Origin: Rhineura floridana | Taxonomy: Eukaryota > Chordata > Lepidosauria > Squamata > Rhineuridae | Reading direction: 5' to 3' | Length of the DNA: 64,000 bases | Assembly (NCBI RefSeq): GCF_030035675.1 | Contig: NC_084484.1 | Span: forward strand, 187,614,934 to 187,678,933 | Part shown: piece by piece, positions 23,024 to 34,112 of the stretch | Numbering within the stretch: the first letter of the stretch is position 1 | Layout of the letters: every line of letters starts with the position of its first letter | The notes under the pieces: model-generated | What the model was told of the DNA's origin: nothing | Seen by the model: only the letters and a program-made list of their open reading frames with translations | Database searches by the model: none | Program-made: the position numbers and the translations under genes

Positions 23024-23105
23024 TCGTAGCTCAGGGGCAGAGTCCCTGTTTGGCATCCAGAAGGGTTAGGGTTCAGTCCCCTGAGGCATCTCCAGGTAGG
23101 GCTGG
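23024..23105 (+). repeat. tRNA-derived SINE head
   Basis: TAGCTCAGGGGCAGAGTCCC followed by GGTTCAGTCCCCTGAGGCAT has the A-box and B-box spacing of the squamate SINE that begins TAGCTCAGTGGTAGAGCATC. A matching downstream body occurs at 23540-23660. Confidence 0.6.
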
Positions 23106-23324
23106 GATGGAGTCTGGATGTCAGGAGCCATCCGTTTCTGTTCCAGGCTGCGTTTGTCATACGCCACACTGTTTCCTTTCTGCTGCAGTTTGGCCTCCAA
23201 CAAAAGAACATTCTTTGTCTCGCTGTCTGCTATGGTGGAACTTTACGTTATTATTTACCTAATCAGTAATGTTATTTCATACCCTTTCAGTGCAAAGTGG
23301 GGGTGGTGGAATCAATTGCATATC

Positions 23325-23413
23325 TTTGTGTATCATTTGCTGTTATCTATGCTGTAAACCACTCTGGGGTCTCGTGATGAAGGGTGGCGTATACATTTAA
23401 TAAATAAATAAAT
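23325..23413 (+). repeat. L2-type LINE 3' tail
   Basis: GTAAACCACTCTGGGGTCTC and GATGAAGGGTGGCGTATAC run into an AATAAATAAATAAA tail. Confidence 0.65.
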
Positions 23414-24454
23414 TGCACAATTAAAACAGAACAACCACCACCAATACCAACCATTTTTGCTGGGCTAATTTCCATTGTGGGCAGGGGGCCAATAAGCAAA
23501 CATCATTCGTTTCCACTCCTCTTTCCATTTTTGTCAGAGTGTGCGGACATCCCTCGCTGGGAGAGGCCCTTGTCAGAAAACCCTGGAGACCTACTGCCAG
23601 TCAGTGCAGGCAACACTGACCTCGATGGCCCGATGACCTGAGAGTGACTGCTGACGTTCCTGGACCTGAAGAGGCCCCTCTTCCTGCCCCTGTCATTGGA
23701 AGGAGCCAGCTGCTGCCAGTGGGGGTTGCTGGATGGGGCAGAGCAGGGGAGCCCGTCTGGAGGTGCCCATCACGCCCACCCCTGCCGCGACACTCCTTTC
23801 CTCCATCCTTCGCCTGAGTTTGCCCAGCACTTCCTTGTCTTCTCTTCTGGTAAGCAGGCTGTGCCCGTTGTGGTCGTCATTCATCAACAGCAGACTCTTT
23901 GGCCAAGCAGCCCCAAGGAGGCATCTCTTCTCCTTCATCTGGAAGGTGGCGGGTGGCAGGATTCGGGAACAGAGGTGGCACAGTTAGCGGGGGGGGAATC
24001 CAGGGTGATTTGGAGAAGGCAGATCCCTTAGCATGCAAATGTCAAAGGAGCAGGAAGAAAACAGCTCAGCCCAGCCAAGCAAGGCCCTGTTAATCTTTAA
24101 TTCCAAGCCTGGGCGCACTGGTGCTGGAAGGTCCCTGCGGCCCCTGAGCAACCCCTAGCTGCTGGAATTCCCAGCCAGGAAACATTAAGACAAGCAACAC
24201 CTCCCCCAGGGGTGGTGGGGTGGCTTCTCCACCGCAAAGGCCACCACTTGTCCAGCCCTCTTCCTAGCAGAGTTGCTGCCGGCATCCAATGCTGCTGTTG
24301 CAAGGGGACAGCCAGCGGGAATCCGTCCCATGGAATTCCAGGACTGCAACCCTGAAAGTAAGTCTGCCTGTTGGTTCACTTTTCTATCCAGGGAAGCGGA
24401 GGCACATCCATGGCTGTGCCCCCTTCGCCCGTGTTATCCTGGCTGCAATTCTGT

Positions 24455-24565
24455 ATCACAATTCTGTATTAGTATCACTATTATTATTGTAAATGTATTC
24501 GTCACTTGTCACCTAAAAGATCTCCAAGTGACTTACATGTAAAAACATATGGATAACTACATTGT
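24455..24565 (-). repeat. L2-type LINE 3' tail
   Basis: ATTATTATTGTAAATGTATT then CTCCAAGTGACTTACATG resembles a reversed LINE tail (usual form: CTCCAGGCGGCTTACA). Confidence 0.5.
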
Positions 24566-25674
24566 ACCCGAGTGGGGAAAATCACACAAGACATTAACCA
24601 TTCACACAATATGCCAGACAATCCCAGATGGGCAAGGAAGAGCGAGTGAGAGGATGAAGGTCACGCCCAGGGAGCTCCAGGACTGAGTGGGGATGCAAAC
24701 TGTGGCCTGGCCTGGTCTGGCGCTGTAGATGAAGCACCACATTGGCCACAAGTTTCTTGGAACGATGACTTCAGAGTTAAATGTGTTTTGAGCTGGGGTG
24801 CTATGGATGCGCCCCCCTTTTAAAGTCTGCAGCGTGGACAGGTTGGGGGGGTTAAGTTGATGCCAACATGCAGCCTGTGTGCTGTGAGTGACAAAGCCTC
24901 TCAGTCCACAGCCCCCCCCCTTTTTAATAAGCAACTGCACCTTTGGGAGGGAGCATTTTGGACAAGGAAGCAGCGGGGTGGGGTAGGGTGCTGCTTCCGG
25001 ACTGCATCTGCCCTCTGCCACGCTGCTCCCTCTCCACGCTGCTCCCTCTCCACGTGGGGCGCCAGGTGTGTACTTGTGGGGATTTATTAAGGGCATCATC
25101 AGGAATGAAGAATGGACTTTACTGCGTATGGCCATAGGCCTTTGCAAAACACAGAGAGAGAAAGTGTTAAATCATCAGGAGATCCCTGTTAAAGCAGCAG
25201 CGACAGCAGCAGGATCAGCCCAAGGGGGCCCATCTGGGTCCAGCATCCTGTATCCTGCAGCAGCCAACCAGATTAGGAGGAATGCTTAAGGAATGTGTGT
25301 GTGTGTGTGTGTGTGTGTTAGGAGAAAGTCGCATGAATGAAAACCCGATGAATGTTCATGAGGACTTAAAAAAAACCCTGAACTGGTATGTAAATGTGGA
25401 GATCTGGACTTAAGGCTGGGAAAAGGAGAAACACAGAGAAATGGACACTGGCAAATCCGCCGGCCCTTCCCTCCTCCTGAGCACCTCTTGGCCTCCATCG
25501 TGGCGGCTTCTTTTGAGAACTTGCAGCTCTCCAGCACAGAGTCCGCAAAAGGGGGCAGACGCAGGTTTCCTCAACATTTGGTGCCCAGCCAGAGTGTCAG
25601 GGGAAGGGAAGCGGCTTGGTAGCCAGCCAGAGCCTTGGTCCCTCCAGCTCAGTGCTGTCTCCTCTTCCTCAGCC
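24566..25674. other. No gene recognised
   Basis: Contains a local duplication CACGCTGCTCCCTCTC at 25019-25052 and a (TG)n tract at 25294-25318. A CR1-like scrap lies near 25240-25272. Confidence 0.4.
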
Positions 25675-25735
25675 TCACGTGGACCTGGGGCCTTCTGCAT
25701 GCAAGGCAGATGTTCTGCCACTGAGCTGCTAGGCC
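25675..25735 (-). repeat. tRNA-derived SINE head
   Basis: On the minus strand the words CAGCTCAGTGGCAGAACATC and TGCATGCAGAAGGCCCCAGG match the tRNA-like head of a common squamate SINE. Confidence 0.65.
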
Positions 25736-25925
25736 AGCCCTTCCCCAGTGGCTCAGCTTCTGCACCCTTTTGTGAATCATTCTTGAGTTCTGCCCATTGT
25801 GGGAGGCTCCTTCTTCCCTCTTCCTGGACCACTTACCCCCCAGACCCGCTCTTGTGCCTTTAATGGGGAGCGGCCATTGTGCAGCTGAAACTTCTTCCAG
25901 GCTTGAGGGAGAACACCTTGCCTTA

Positions 25926-26330
25926 GAATCATAGAATCATAGAATAGTAGAGTTGGAAGGGGCCTATAAGGCCATCCAGTCCAACCCCCTGCTCAATGCA
26001 GGAATCCAAATCAAAGCATTCCAGACAGATGGCTGTCCAGCTGCCTCTTGAAGGCCTCCAGTGTCGGAGAGCCCACAACCTCTCTAGGTCATTGGTTCCA
26101 TTGTCGTATGGCTCTAACAGTTAGGAAGTTTTTCCTGATATCCAATCGAAATCTGGCTTCCTGCAACTTGAGCCCATTATTCCGTGTCCTGCACTCTGGG
26201 ATGATCTAGAAGAGATCCCGGCCCTCCCCTGAGTGACAACCTTTCATGTACTTGAAGAGTGCTATCCTATCTCCCCTCACTCTTCTCTTCTCCAGGCTGA
26301 ACATGCCCAGTTCTTTCACATGAAGCTGCT
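25926..26330 (-). mobile_element. CR1 LINE 3' end
   Basis: The tail (AATCATAGAATCATAGAAT) at the left is followed by the reversed 3' end and the end of ORF2 (reversed GGGCATGTTCAGCCTGGAG). It is strongly 5'-truncated. Confidence 0.9.
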
Positions 26331-27030
26331 CTTAAAGGCAGAGGAGCAGGGCTAGGACACAACAGGTGGAGAGAAGACAACCCACCCCACCCACACCCCC
26401 AAAATGACACTCTTCCTGTGCTTTTTTTTTTTTAAGCCTAATGTGCATGTTGTAGCTGTTCAGCTGCTGTGCACCTGCCCTGCCCTGCCCAACCACCTTG
26501 TGCTCCTTGTGGGTCAGACAGTAGACTGTGCAACCCCTTAAGCCTTTTGTTTATTGCTAAGTTTACAACAAAACCTGTGCACAGGGATGTAGACCTGGGA
26601 CCGTTCAAAGAAACATGGGTTGAGGAGCATGGAAGTGATCTATTCCTCCTCCCCCTCCCCCTGTGCAAAGTGCTTCACCCAACAGTTCAGCTTTTATCTG
26701 CTACTCACAGACTCTTCTTCTGGATAAAATGCCAACTGCAGGCACGTCTTGCAATGGTGGCTGGGAGTCCCAGCTTGCTTCTGCAAATAGTAGAGAAACA
26801 CACTGAGGCTAACAATATTTTAGGAATGAAATGTAAGACCGAAGAAATGTCACAGTTTGCCATGTCTAATGATGGGATGCTTCCTGGGCTGTAGGGAGAC
26901 ATATTCAAAACCACTTTCCAGTATTTTGGATCCCTTGAATACTTGTGCATGGGAGGTGGGGTGGATGTGGTGAAGAACTGGACTCCAGCCTGCTTGGATT
27001 CACTGGGAAAGCAGAGCCTGCCTTCTTTAC
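26331..27030. other. No gene recognised
   Basis: No exon is supported. Open frames on both strands between 26469 and 27187 show no family resemblance. Confidence 0.4.
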
Positions 27031-27034
27031 ATGG

Positions 27035-27160
27035 GAACATCAGAAGAGCTCTGCAGCTTCTGGATGAGGCCAAAGGGACCCAGCACCCTGTTCTCCTCAC
27101 AGTGGCCAACCAGATGCCTCTTTGGGGAAGCCCACAAGGTAGGACCGGACCACCACAGGG
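27035..27160 (-). repeat. CR1 3' end fragment
   Basis: GAACATCAGAAGAGCTCTGC, GGATGAGGCCAAAGGGACCC and ACAGTGGCCAACCAGATGCC identify the reversed CR1 3' end. Confidence 0.75.
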
Positions 27161-27195
27161 ATGAGGAGGGGTGGGAGAGAAGTTCAATTCAAGCT

Positions 27196-27485
27196 GGTAT
27201 AGCCCAGTGAGGAGGAGAGCCTGGCTGGGAGTCCAGAGTCTGTGAGTTCACATCCCCGCTCGTGTCTCCTGGGTGTCAAGGGCCAGCTAGAGATCACCCT
27301 CACAGGGAGTGACCTGGGAGACCAGGGTTCGAATCCCCACACAGCCATGAAGCTCCCTGGGTGACCTTGGGCCAGTCACTACCTCTCAGCCTCAGAGGAA
27401 GGTAAACCCCCTCTGAATACCCCTTACCATGAAATCCTATTCAGAGAGTCGCCATAAGTCGGAATCGACTTGAAGGCAGGCCATT
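27196..27485 (+). mobile_element. Two tRNA-type SINE segments in tandem
   Basis: 27300-27485 is a Sauria-type SINE (B box GGTTCGAATCCCC; tail GTCGGAATCGACTTGAAGGC) lacking most of its A-box half. 27196-27300 before it (GTATAGCCCAGTGAGGAGGA, then GAGTTCACATCCC) is another tRNA-like SINE head. The first may have joined the second by recombination at the B-box side. Confidence 0.65.
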
Positions 27486-27489
27486 TTCG

Positions 27490-27905
27490 CAGTTCAAGCA
27501 GAATTTGTCAAATTTGCACTTTCCAAAGCAATATGAGAACCGACACACAGCCATCCTTCAAAATTTGCATTTATTAGAATTTTGGGATGCAGTTCGCCAA
27601 CTAAACAACATTTACAAAAATGCATATATTAGGGGAAAGTGTGCATAAAAAGGAATACATGAGTGGAAATGACATGCGAAAAGGGATGAAATGCTGAGAA
27701 ATGGCTGCAAAAATGTCTCCCTTTGTCAAAACTGCCTACAGAACTCTGCTGATTTGGAGAAATTCGCACTGAAATGGTGGAGAATTTTCATGAGGATTTT
27801 TTTTAAGAAAAACAACAGATTGCTGCAGAGATGTCGAGGACTGACGTTAACGTCAGAGAAGAGAGAAACTGGGCCCAGCCTGACAGGTCTCTCCATCGTG
27901 GGGCT
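27490..27905 (+). repeat. AT-rich repeat family X, copy B
   Basis: Shares CAAATTTGCACTTTCCAAA, CAGCCATCCTTCAAAATTTG, AAAAATGCATATATTAGGG and TTTTCATGAGGATTTTTTTT with copies A, C and D. It has no long open frame, and no TSD was found. Confidence 0.6.
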
Positions 27906-28130
27906 CTCCTGAGTGCTCTGAGGCTGCTGTCGCTTGTGGGCTTTTCTTCATTGTGCTTCTCAGGAACGGGGTGGGGGTGGGGGCAAGACTTGTGCCTTTG
28001 ACCTGTTTCCGGAACGCATCTAGAACAGCCCAGGGGCATCCAGATAATTATTTTGTTAATCATTTTTAAAAGTTATGTGGAATGCTGAATGCCTAAACAG
28101 CTCTGTGTTTCTAATCTCTGGGCATCTCTC

Positions 28131-28210
28131 CTTCCTTCCTTCCTTCCTTCCTTCCTCCTTCCTTCCTTCCTTCCTTCCTTCCTTCCTTCCTTCCTTCCTT
28201 CCTTCCTTCC
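28131..28210. repeat. (TTCC)n microsatellite
   Basis: About 80 bp of TTCC units with one break (TTCCTCC near 28155), some 330 bp upstream of the receptor start at 28545. It sits within the expected intron or promoter-proximal region of that gene. Confidence 0.9.
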
Positions 28211-28544
28211 AAAAAGGCATGTTCAAAGGCTGCTTCTGCTCTCCAGTGCAATGGGAAGGAGTGTCCCTCTTTGGGGTCAGGAGCAGCAGAGCGGGAAGAA
28301 AAGGCCACCCAGAGGCTTGAGATTTGGAGGTGTGGAAAAGGCCAAAGGGTCGCCCTGTATGGACACTATCCAAGCCAGCCCATCTGGGGCGCCTGTCCTC
28401 CTGAGTCCCTCGGTGGGTCCTCCTTCACCTATGACTGAGTTCTCTGGGGTGGTCCTGGGAGCGGCTGGTTTTGTGACCTCTCTCTTTCTCTCTCTCTCTT
28501 CAGAACCACTAAACACCAGCTGAGAAGATTCCCTGCCTCCCGCC

Positions 28545-29501
28545 ATGATGGCTCTGAATCACAGCAGCTTTGACCCCGTCACCTTTGTCCTGACTGGCAT
28601 CCCTGGCATGGAGGACTCTCACGCCTGGATCTCTGTCCCCTTCTGCCTGATGTACGTTGTGGCACTCCTAGGGAACTCTTTCCTCCTCTTCCTCATTGCG
28701 ACAGACCGCAGCCTCCACCAGCCAATGTGCCTCTTCTTGGCTATGCTCTCTGTGGCTGACCTCATTCTGTCAACAGCCACCGTTCCTGAAATGCTGGCCA
28801 TCTTTTGGTTCGGGTCCAGGAAGATCTCCTTTGATGCCTGCATTGCCCAGATGTTCTTCACCCACGTCAGCTTCATTGCGGAGTCAACCATCCTCCTGGC
28901 CATGGCCTTTGACCGCTACATCGCCATTTGCGATCCTCTGCGCTACATGACCATCCTGACGCCATCGGTCATTGGGAAGGTGGCCGTGGCAGCTGTCATC
29001 AGGGGGCTGTGCATCATGGTCCCACCCATCTTCCTCCTCAAGAGGCTGCCCTACTGCGGCCACAGCATTATGCCCCATACCTACTGCGAGCACATGGGCA
29101 TTGCCCGGCTGGCGTGCGCAGACATCACGGTCAACATCTGGTATGGATTCACGACGACCCTCCTGTCCTCAGGGGTGGACGTGGTGCTCATTGCCTTGTC
29201 GTACGCCATGATCCTCCGGGCCGTCTTCCGGCTCCCCTCCAAGGAAGCCCGGCTGAAAGCCCTGCGCACTTGCGGCTCCCACATCTGTGTCATCCTCATG
29301 TTTTACATGCCGGCCTTCTTCTCCTTCCTCACCCACCGCTTTGGCCACAACATTCCCAGCTGCATCCACATCCTGTTGGCCAACCTCTACGTGATCGTCC
29401 CTCCCATGCTCAACCCCATTGTCTATGGGGTAAGAACGAAGCAGATCCGGGCGCGAGTCATCCACATGTTCTCACAGACACGGGGCGGGACGTGTTGCTG
29501 A
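28545..29501 (+). CDS. OR52-like: Class I olfactory receptor, OR52-like
   Basis: 318-residue intact seven-transmembrane receptor of the OR52 group. Motifs in order: NHSS glycosylation site (residues 5-8), [19 protein letters not shown] (typical class I N-terminus), [33 protein letters not shown] (DRY at 123-125), [20 protein letters not shown] in extracellular loop 2/TM5, [20 protein letters not shown] at TM6 and [10 protein letters not shown] at TM7. ATGs occur at 28545 and 28548; both suit the frame and the first is preceded by CCCGCC, a fair Kozak context. A pyrimidine-rich acceptor (CTCTCTCTCTTCAG, ending at 28503) gives a probable 5' non-coding exon junction. It is closely related to the receptor at 19663, which suggests local duplication. 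The ligand cannot be predicted. Confidence 0.96.
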   Translation: MMALNHSSFDPVTFVLTGIPGMEDSHAWISVPFCLMYVVALLGNSFLLFLIATDRSLHQPMCLFLAMLSVADLILSTATVPEMLAIFWFGSRKISFDACIAQMFFTHVSFIAESTILLAMAFDRYIAICDPLRYMTILTPSVIGKVAVAAVIRGLCIMVPPIFLLKRLPYCGHSIMPHTYCEHMGIARLACADITVNIWYGFTTTLLSSGVDVVLIALSYAMILRAVFRLPSKEARLKALRTCGSHICVILMFYMPAFFSFLTHRFGHNIPSCIHILLANLYVIVPPMLNPIVYGVRTKQIRARVIHMFSQTRGGTCC

Positions 29502-31576
29502 GAGATCACGCTTGGCGCCATGCAAGCCCTGGTTGAGGGCCCTTTGCCCAAAGCTGCCTGCTCTGATAGTATGAGATCCCTTCTTCAGGAGAGAAAGAAG
29601 ATGGACTGCCAAGGAAGTGGAGTGAGCAGGAATGGCCGGTGCAATCCTTACCTGCATCTCTCTGTTCTTGCTGTTGCAGTCTTCCACAGTCAGGTGCTGC
29701 TTTACCACCCATCCAGTGTTCCCGTGGGCTGTGCTCTGTGGTGATTCCTCAATAGCGTGCAAGTGTGGCTACAGTGTAAACTGGTTAGAGCTCTAACCAG
29801 CCAGCCTCCTCTTTCTCCTCTCCCCTCGCCCCATTCATCAGTGCTGGGGTTCTGTTGGAGGGCCATCATCACACGGCAGCAGAAGGGAGGGCGCTTCTGT
29901 GGTGGTGCAAATGGGAAGCACCAGCAAAAGATGGAAGGCGTTTCATTGAATTCTTGGTATGACAGAGTCTGGACTATTGCACCGTCTGAAGAATTAACCC
30001 GTTTGGTTAAAAAGACTCAAGAGCACTTGAGACATGGGTCGTTTTCCTGTTGATTGGCTTCCCTTTACTCAGTATATGGAAACAGTCCTGGGCGAGAGAG
30101 GAGACCTGCCTGCACGCCTGGCCTGCTCTAGAGGGCTCTGCAGGGACGACGATCCCACCGTCGTTTTTGTACATTTCTTCTGCTTGATGTTTTTTACTTG
30201 TGTTGGAATCTGTACTGTCTCATTGATCAATTTTTGTTGTTGGTTGTTGTGTGTTAAAACAAACGTTAATAAAAACTGTAAAAAAGACAGACAGACAGAA
30301 GCTAGTAAGTCAGTTTTGCCTGGGACATCATGTGTGCCCCCCCTCCTACAACCTGGCACGTCCCATAACCTGCATGTGTGAGTGGCTAGCTTTCTTTTCA
30401 CCACCAGACAGGCATGCAGAGCTAGTCAGCATATGGAGGCTGGAAACAGGGCCCCTGAATGCAGTCCTGATCCCTCCTACCCACCTCCAGGAGCTGATTC
30501 TACACCCTTTTAGACTTCTGAAAGGGCTACTGTTGTGTCCCTGCCTTTAGTCAGCCTATTGTGCCCAGGAGAGTTCTTCACACAACTGTTGCTATAGCCT
30601 GAGGTCAGTCTGAGCTGCTGCTATATAGAATGTGGGTGGATGGGCTGGGGGGCTTTTCTGTTTCACCATTTTGAGCCTTGTAAGCAACTTTTGTAAAAAA
30701 AAAAGGATTCCATCTTTCTGCATCAATTCAAGAAATAACCCCAGGACAAGGAAGGATCAACCATAGCAACCAGTGATGCCTGTGTCATGCCCCGAGGGGC
30801 CCTGCTATGTGGGACAAATGACCCCAGCACAGCCTGCAATCCATCCTGGAAACATTTTACAGGTGGGTGAAGGTCCCAAGGCCTGGAGGAAGGAGAATGC
30901 ACCACACAACATTTGGGGAAAAGGACAGTGCAATTGAGTAGTCAGTAGGTGCTGATGGACTCAGTTGCAGCTGGGTGTAGCCAGGAATTTCCAGTATCTG
31001 GTCTGTTCTGGTTGGTGATAATGAGGGTGGTAAAGTTCTTGCCTGCCTTCTGGACTGGTGCAGTGTCCTCTCAGCCAGGGCTGGGCAGGAGGGCACATCA
31101 GGGTCTACCAACAGATGTTTGGATGACTTGATTCTGAATGCCAGGTGTCTAACAATAACAACTAAAATGCTTTCTGTGCCCCCCCCCAAAAAAACACAAA
31201 AAATAGGCTGCTGAAGAAGAACACCTGGGGAGGGAACCAGCAGTGGATCTTTGTGTGAAAAGATTTGTCAGCTTGCGTTTGCTGCTGATCGCAAACTCCC
31301 TAGCTACGCATGTGCTCAGAGTCACCCTCTTACTTAGAGTTTGTCTACGTGATGGAGGACCCAGTTGTTTTGCACCTGGCTCGTGTTGGTGGGCCTACTG
31401 TTTGCTCACCCCTCCTCTAAGCTGTCCAGGGCAGACTGTGATGGCACTGTGGAATAGTGTTCCACCTCACAGGGCTCCAAGCAGCATGGGAAGTGTGTGA
31501 AGCTGCCTTCCTTCGAGTCACACCACTGACCCCAGTCCAGTCTGCTCTGGCTGGCAGCATCTCTCCAGCTCCACTG
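29502..31576. other. No gene recognised
   Basis: Receptor 3' flank and intergenic DNA. An A-rich end at 30260-30300 (GTTAATAAAAACTGTAAAAA, then GACAGACAGACAG) could be the tail of a retrotransposed sequence, but no body is identified. Confidence 0.4.
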
Positions 31577-31584
31577 CCTGAAAT

Positions 31585-32051
31585 CAGGGCCGGCGCCAAA
31601 GGGTGGCCAGGTTGGACCCTGGCCAAGGGCCCCTGGTGCCACAGGGGGCCCTCGATAGGATGGGGGAGGAGTAGCGTTCCCCTTCCATGATTCGCAGCAG
31701 GGTAGCTGCTGTGGATCACAGGGAGAAGCTTGTAAGCCGCCCGCCTGTTTGCTGGCTCCACTTACCTGTCTTTCTTGTATTTTGCAGCTGTGCACACTGG
31801 GCTGCCGTTAACCAAGATGGCAGCTGAGGTTTCCCTAAGGTGCTGATGCCCCTGCTGCCCTCTTGGTTGATGGCAGGGATGTGCACACATAGCACCATGC
31901 ATGCCATCAACCAAGATGGCAGCGGAGGCTTCAGCCCCTGAGGGAAACCTCGGCTGCCATCTTGGTTAATGGCAGCCCTGCGTGCGCACCTACAAAAGAC
32001 AGGAGAGACAGGTAGGTGGCGCGTGCATGCGCATGTCTGCCACCAACCCTG
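31585..32051. mobile_element. Non-autonomous hAT-like element with long palindrome
   Basis: 467 bp. The left end CAGGGCCGGCGCCA pairs imperfectly with the reversed right end CAGGGTTGGTGGCA. Flanking 8-mers CCTGAAAT (31577-31584) and CCTGAAGT (32052-32059) differ by one base and look like the target duplication. Inside, arms at about 31763-31840 and 31938-32015 are inverted (for example AACCAAGATGGCAGCTGAGG against CCTCGGCTGCCATCTTGGTT), with a second, smaller inverted pair between them. No transposase frame. Confidence 0.7.
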
Positions 32052-32279
32052 CCTGAAGTCCTTTGAATCTGAAATTTAGGGCAATGAACACGGGGCCTTC
32101 AGCACACAGAGAGGATGCTCTGCCACTGAGCGATGGCCCCTCTACAATCTGGTATTTTAAAGCCCCCTTTCTGTAGAAAAAATAAATATTATGATAGCAT
32201 GATTCTGCGTTTTGACATTCATGTTCCCTCCGCTGCCCACGCATCACTTTCTGTGCTCTCTCTCTTTAAGTTTATTTTA

Positions 32280-32482
32280 TTTTATCTATAAAAAAGACAA
32301 TAATGCGGGGGGAAACAGAAGGGAGTAGAAAAAGAGGAAGGCCAAACAAGAGATGGATTGATTCCATAAAGGAAGCCACAGACCTGAACAGGGTGGTCCA
32401 CAATAAATGCTACTGGAGGCCGCTGATTCATGGGGTCGCCATAAGTTGTAATTGACTTGAAGGCACATAACAACAACAAAGC
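32280..32482 (+). mobile_element. BovB/RTE LINE 3' end
   Basis: AAAGAGGAAGGCCAAACAAG, AGATGGATTGATTCCATAAA and the CTTGAAGGCACATAACAACA tail match the copy at 17780-18095. It is preceded by a TTTATTTTATTTTAT run. Confidence 0.85.
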
Positions 32483-32699
32483 CTTTTGGTGCATAGCTGA
32501 CCATAGCCAGCTCACAATTTGAGAAAAACAATGAATATATGAGCAATGTAAAAAAAAACAAGCTGTTGTGTTGCAGCCAGCACTGGGCCCTGGGGAGCTC
32601 TGCAAAGGCTTCAGAGGCCCAGAGAAACAGCCAGCCACGGAGAGAGCTCTTTGCACCCTCTTTGCAAGGGAGGAGCGCAGGCCGGTTCCCATGTCCTGG

Positions 32700-32880
32700 G
32701 GGCCAGCACTCACTCCGTGTTAACAGGAAGGGGTGTCGCCTGCAGGAAGCCCTGGGCCCAACCCTGTATCTCCAGGTAGGTCTGAAAAACTGCTGCTAGT
32801 CCGTGTAGACAGCATTGAGCTGGATGGACCAATGGCCTGAGCCAGTGTACGGCTGCAGCCTGCATTCCTATGACTCAGGG
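32700..32880 (+). repeat. tRNA-derived SINE body
   Basis: The words CTGCTGCTAGTCCGTGTAGA and GAGCTGGATGGACCAATGGC belong to the downstream body of the squamate SINE whose head is at 23024 and 33425. The head here is not clear. Confidence 0.5.
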
Positions 32881-32999
32881 TGGCCCATTGGCGTCAGCAG
32901 AACCATTGTCCATTATGGAGCGGAAGTATCCTTAATAGTCCCCCTCCATTGTCTTAAGGGTCAATCTATTCATTCTTAATTATTATAGTATTTGTTAGA

Positions 33000-33110
33000 A
33001 CAGAACCTTTGGCCCTCCTGATGTTGGTGGGCTCCATTGGCTCCAGCCAGCATGGCCAACAGTCAGGAAGAATGGGAGTTCAGAGTCCAGCAACGCCTGT
33101 GCGGGGCACA
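33000..33110. repeat. Palindromic MITE remnant
   Basis: TTTGGCCCTCCTGATGTTGG, CAGCCAGCATGGCCAACAGT and AATGGGAGTTCAGAGTCCAG correspond to the same MITE type as 2322-2435. Confidence 0.55.
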
Positions 33111-33424
33111 GATGTTCTCCATGCCTGTGTGACAAGAACTGGGGGCTCTGTGATGTCACTTTGTGCTTCCCCCCTCCCCAGTGAACAGGCTAACCATCTA
33201 TTCCAATGACACCACCACCACCACCATTTTGCACTGTAAGTGCGCACGGACCTTTTAAAGAGTACATGCTTTTCAAGTGGACACCCCAAAATGTAAAGTG
33301 TGTTTATATATGGCACATTTGTCAACAGGAATTGGCTGAGTTGAGTGGCAATCACGCGTTTCTTTCTAAGTAATGCATGAAACAGGCCTCAGACAGTGAT
33401 ACTGAAATTCTGCTGCAATGGGGA

Positions 33425-33605
33425 AGGACCTCAGAAGCTCAGTGGGATGTTCACCTGCCTTGCACGCAAAAGGTCCCCATTCAAGCCCCGACAGCAATTC
33501 CAGGGTGGGCTGGGAGAGACCCTGCAGGGCTGCTGGCAGTTGGGGCAGAGACAAGAATACTGAGCCAGGCATAACAAAGGTCTGACTCAGTAAAAGGCGG
33601 CGTCT
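33425..33605 (+). mobile_element. tRNA-derived squamate SINE
   Basis: The head has AGAAGCTCAGTGGGATGTTC and a B-box-like CATTCAAGCCCC. The body ends GTCTGACTCAGTAAAAGGCG, the usual end of this SINE (TCTGACTCRGTATAAGGCAG). Confidence 0.7.
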
Positions 33606-33836
33606 TATGTAATATCAGTAGTTGGTTGGGTTTTTGCTGTGACAGTTGCTATATGCTTGCTCCATTGCCAATGTATATGGACGTTTTTGCAGGTGCGTCT
33701 TTTTGAATGTGACGGTCATTTTGGGGAATGTTAGGGATGAATTCTGGCCTGGGGAGGGGTAGGGGAGTGGGGGATGGTGAGGGGAGCCCAGTCTGCAGAG
33801 TCCCTCTTGTGACCCCCCTCCAATGGGCCTGGGGCA

Positions 33837-33851
33837 GTTGCTGCCAGCAAC
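33837..33851. promoter_or_regulatory. X-box-like palindrome upstream of UBA-less ubiquilin
   Basis: GTTGCTGCCAGCAAC: perfect 6-bp inverted arms around a 3-bp spacer, about 260 bp upstream of the ATG at 34113. It fits the RFX-factor X-box shape. RFX2 drives spermatid genes and mammalian UBQLN3 is testis-specific, so the link is plausible, but it is inferred from the motif only. A CCAAT word lies nearby at 33820. Confidence 0.35.
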
Positions 33852-34112
33852 CTCAGCAACGACATCATAAACCACGGATTCCACAGCAGAAGGTTGTGTG
33901 GAGCATCTGGCGAGGGGGAGGGAGGGGGTGGCGAGAAGAGGGGACCCCACAGCTTGCATGGGGAGAGCGTGACGAAGGCAGGGCCGCTTTGGGCTGGGAT
34001 TAGAGGCAAAGCCTGACTTTGACTGGGCGGCAAGGAAGGACTTTGTCTCTGCTTCTCACCCTCGAGGGCCTTGAGTTTTTCCCAGAAGGAAGAATTGAAA
34101 CTTTGCAGCATT

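Noticed and set aside
28131-28210. Repeat array that could be a regulatory or CRISPR-like array
   Set aside because: It is a simple TTCC microsatellite without spacers.
34071-34112. Upstream extension of ubiquilin copy 1
   Set aside because: It would start at TTG and contains a likely splice acceptor; the ATG at 34113 has good context.
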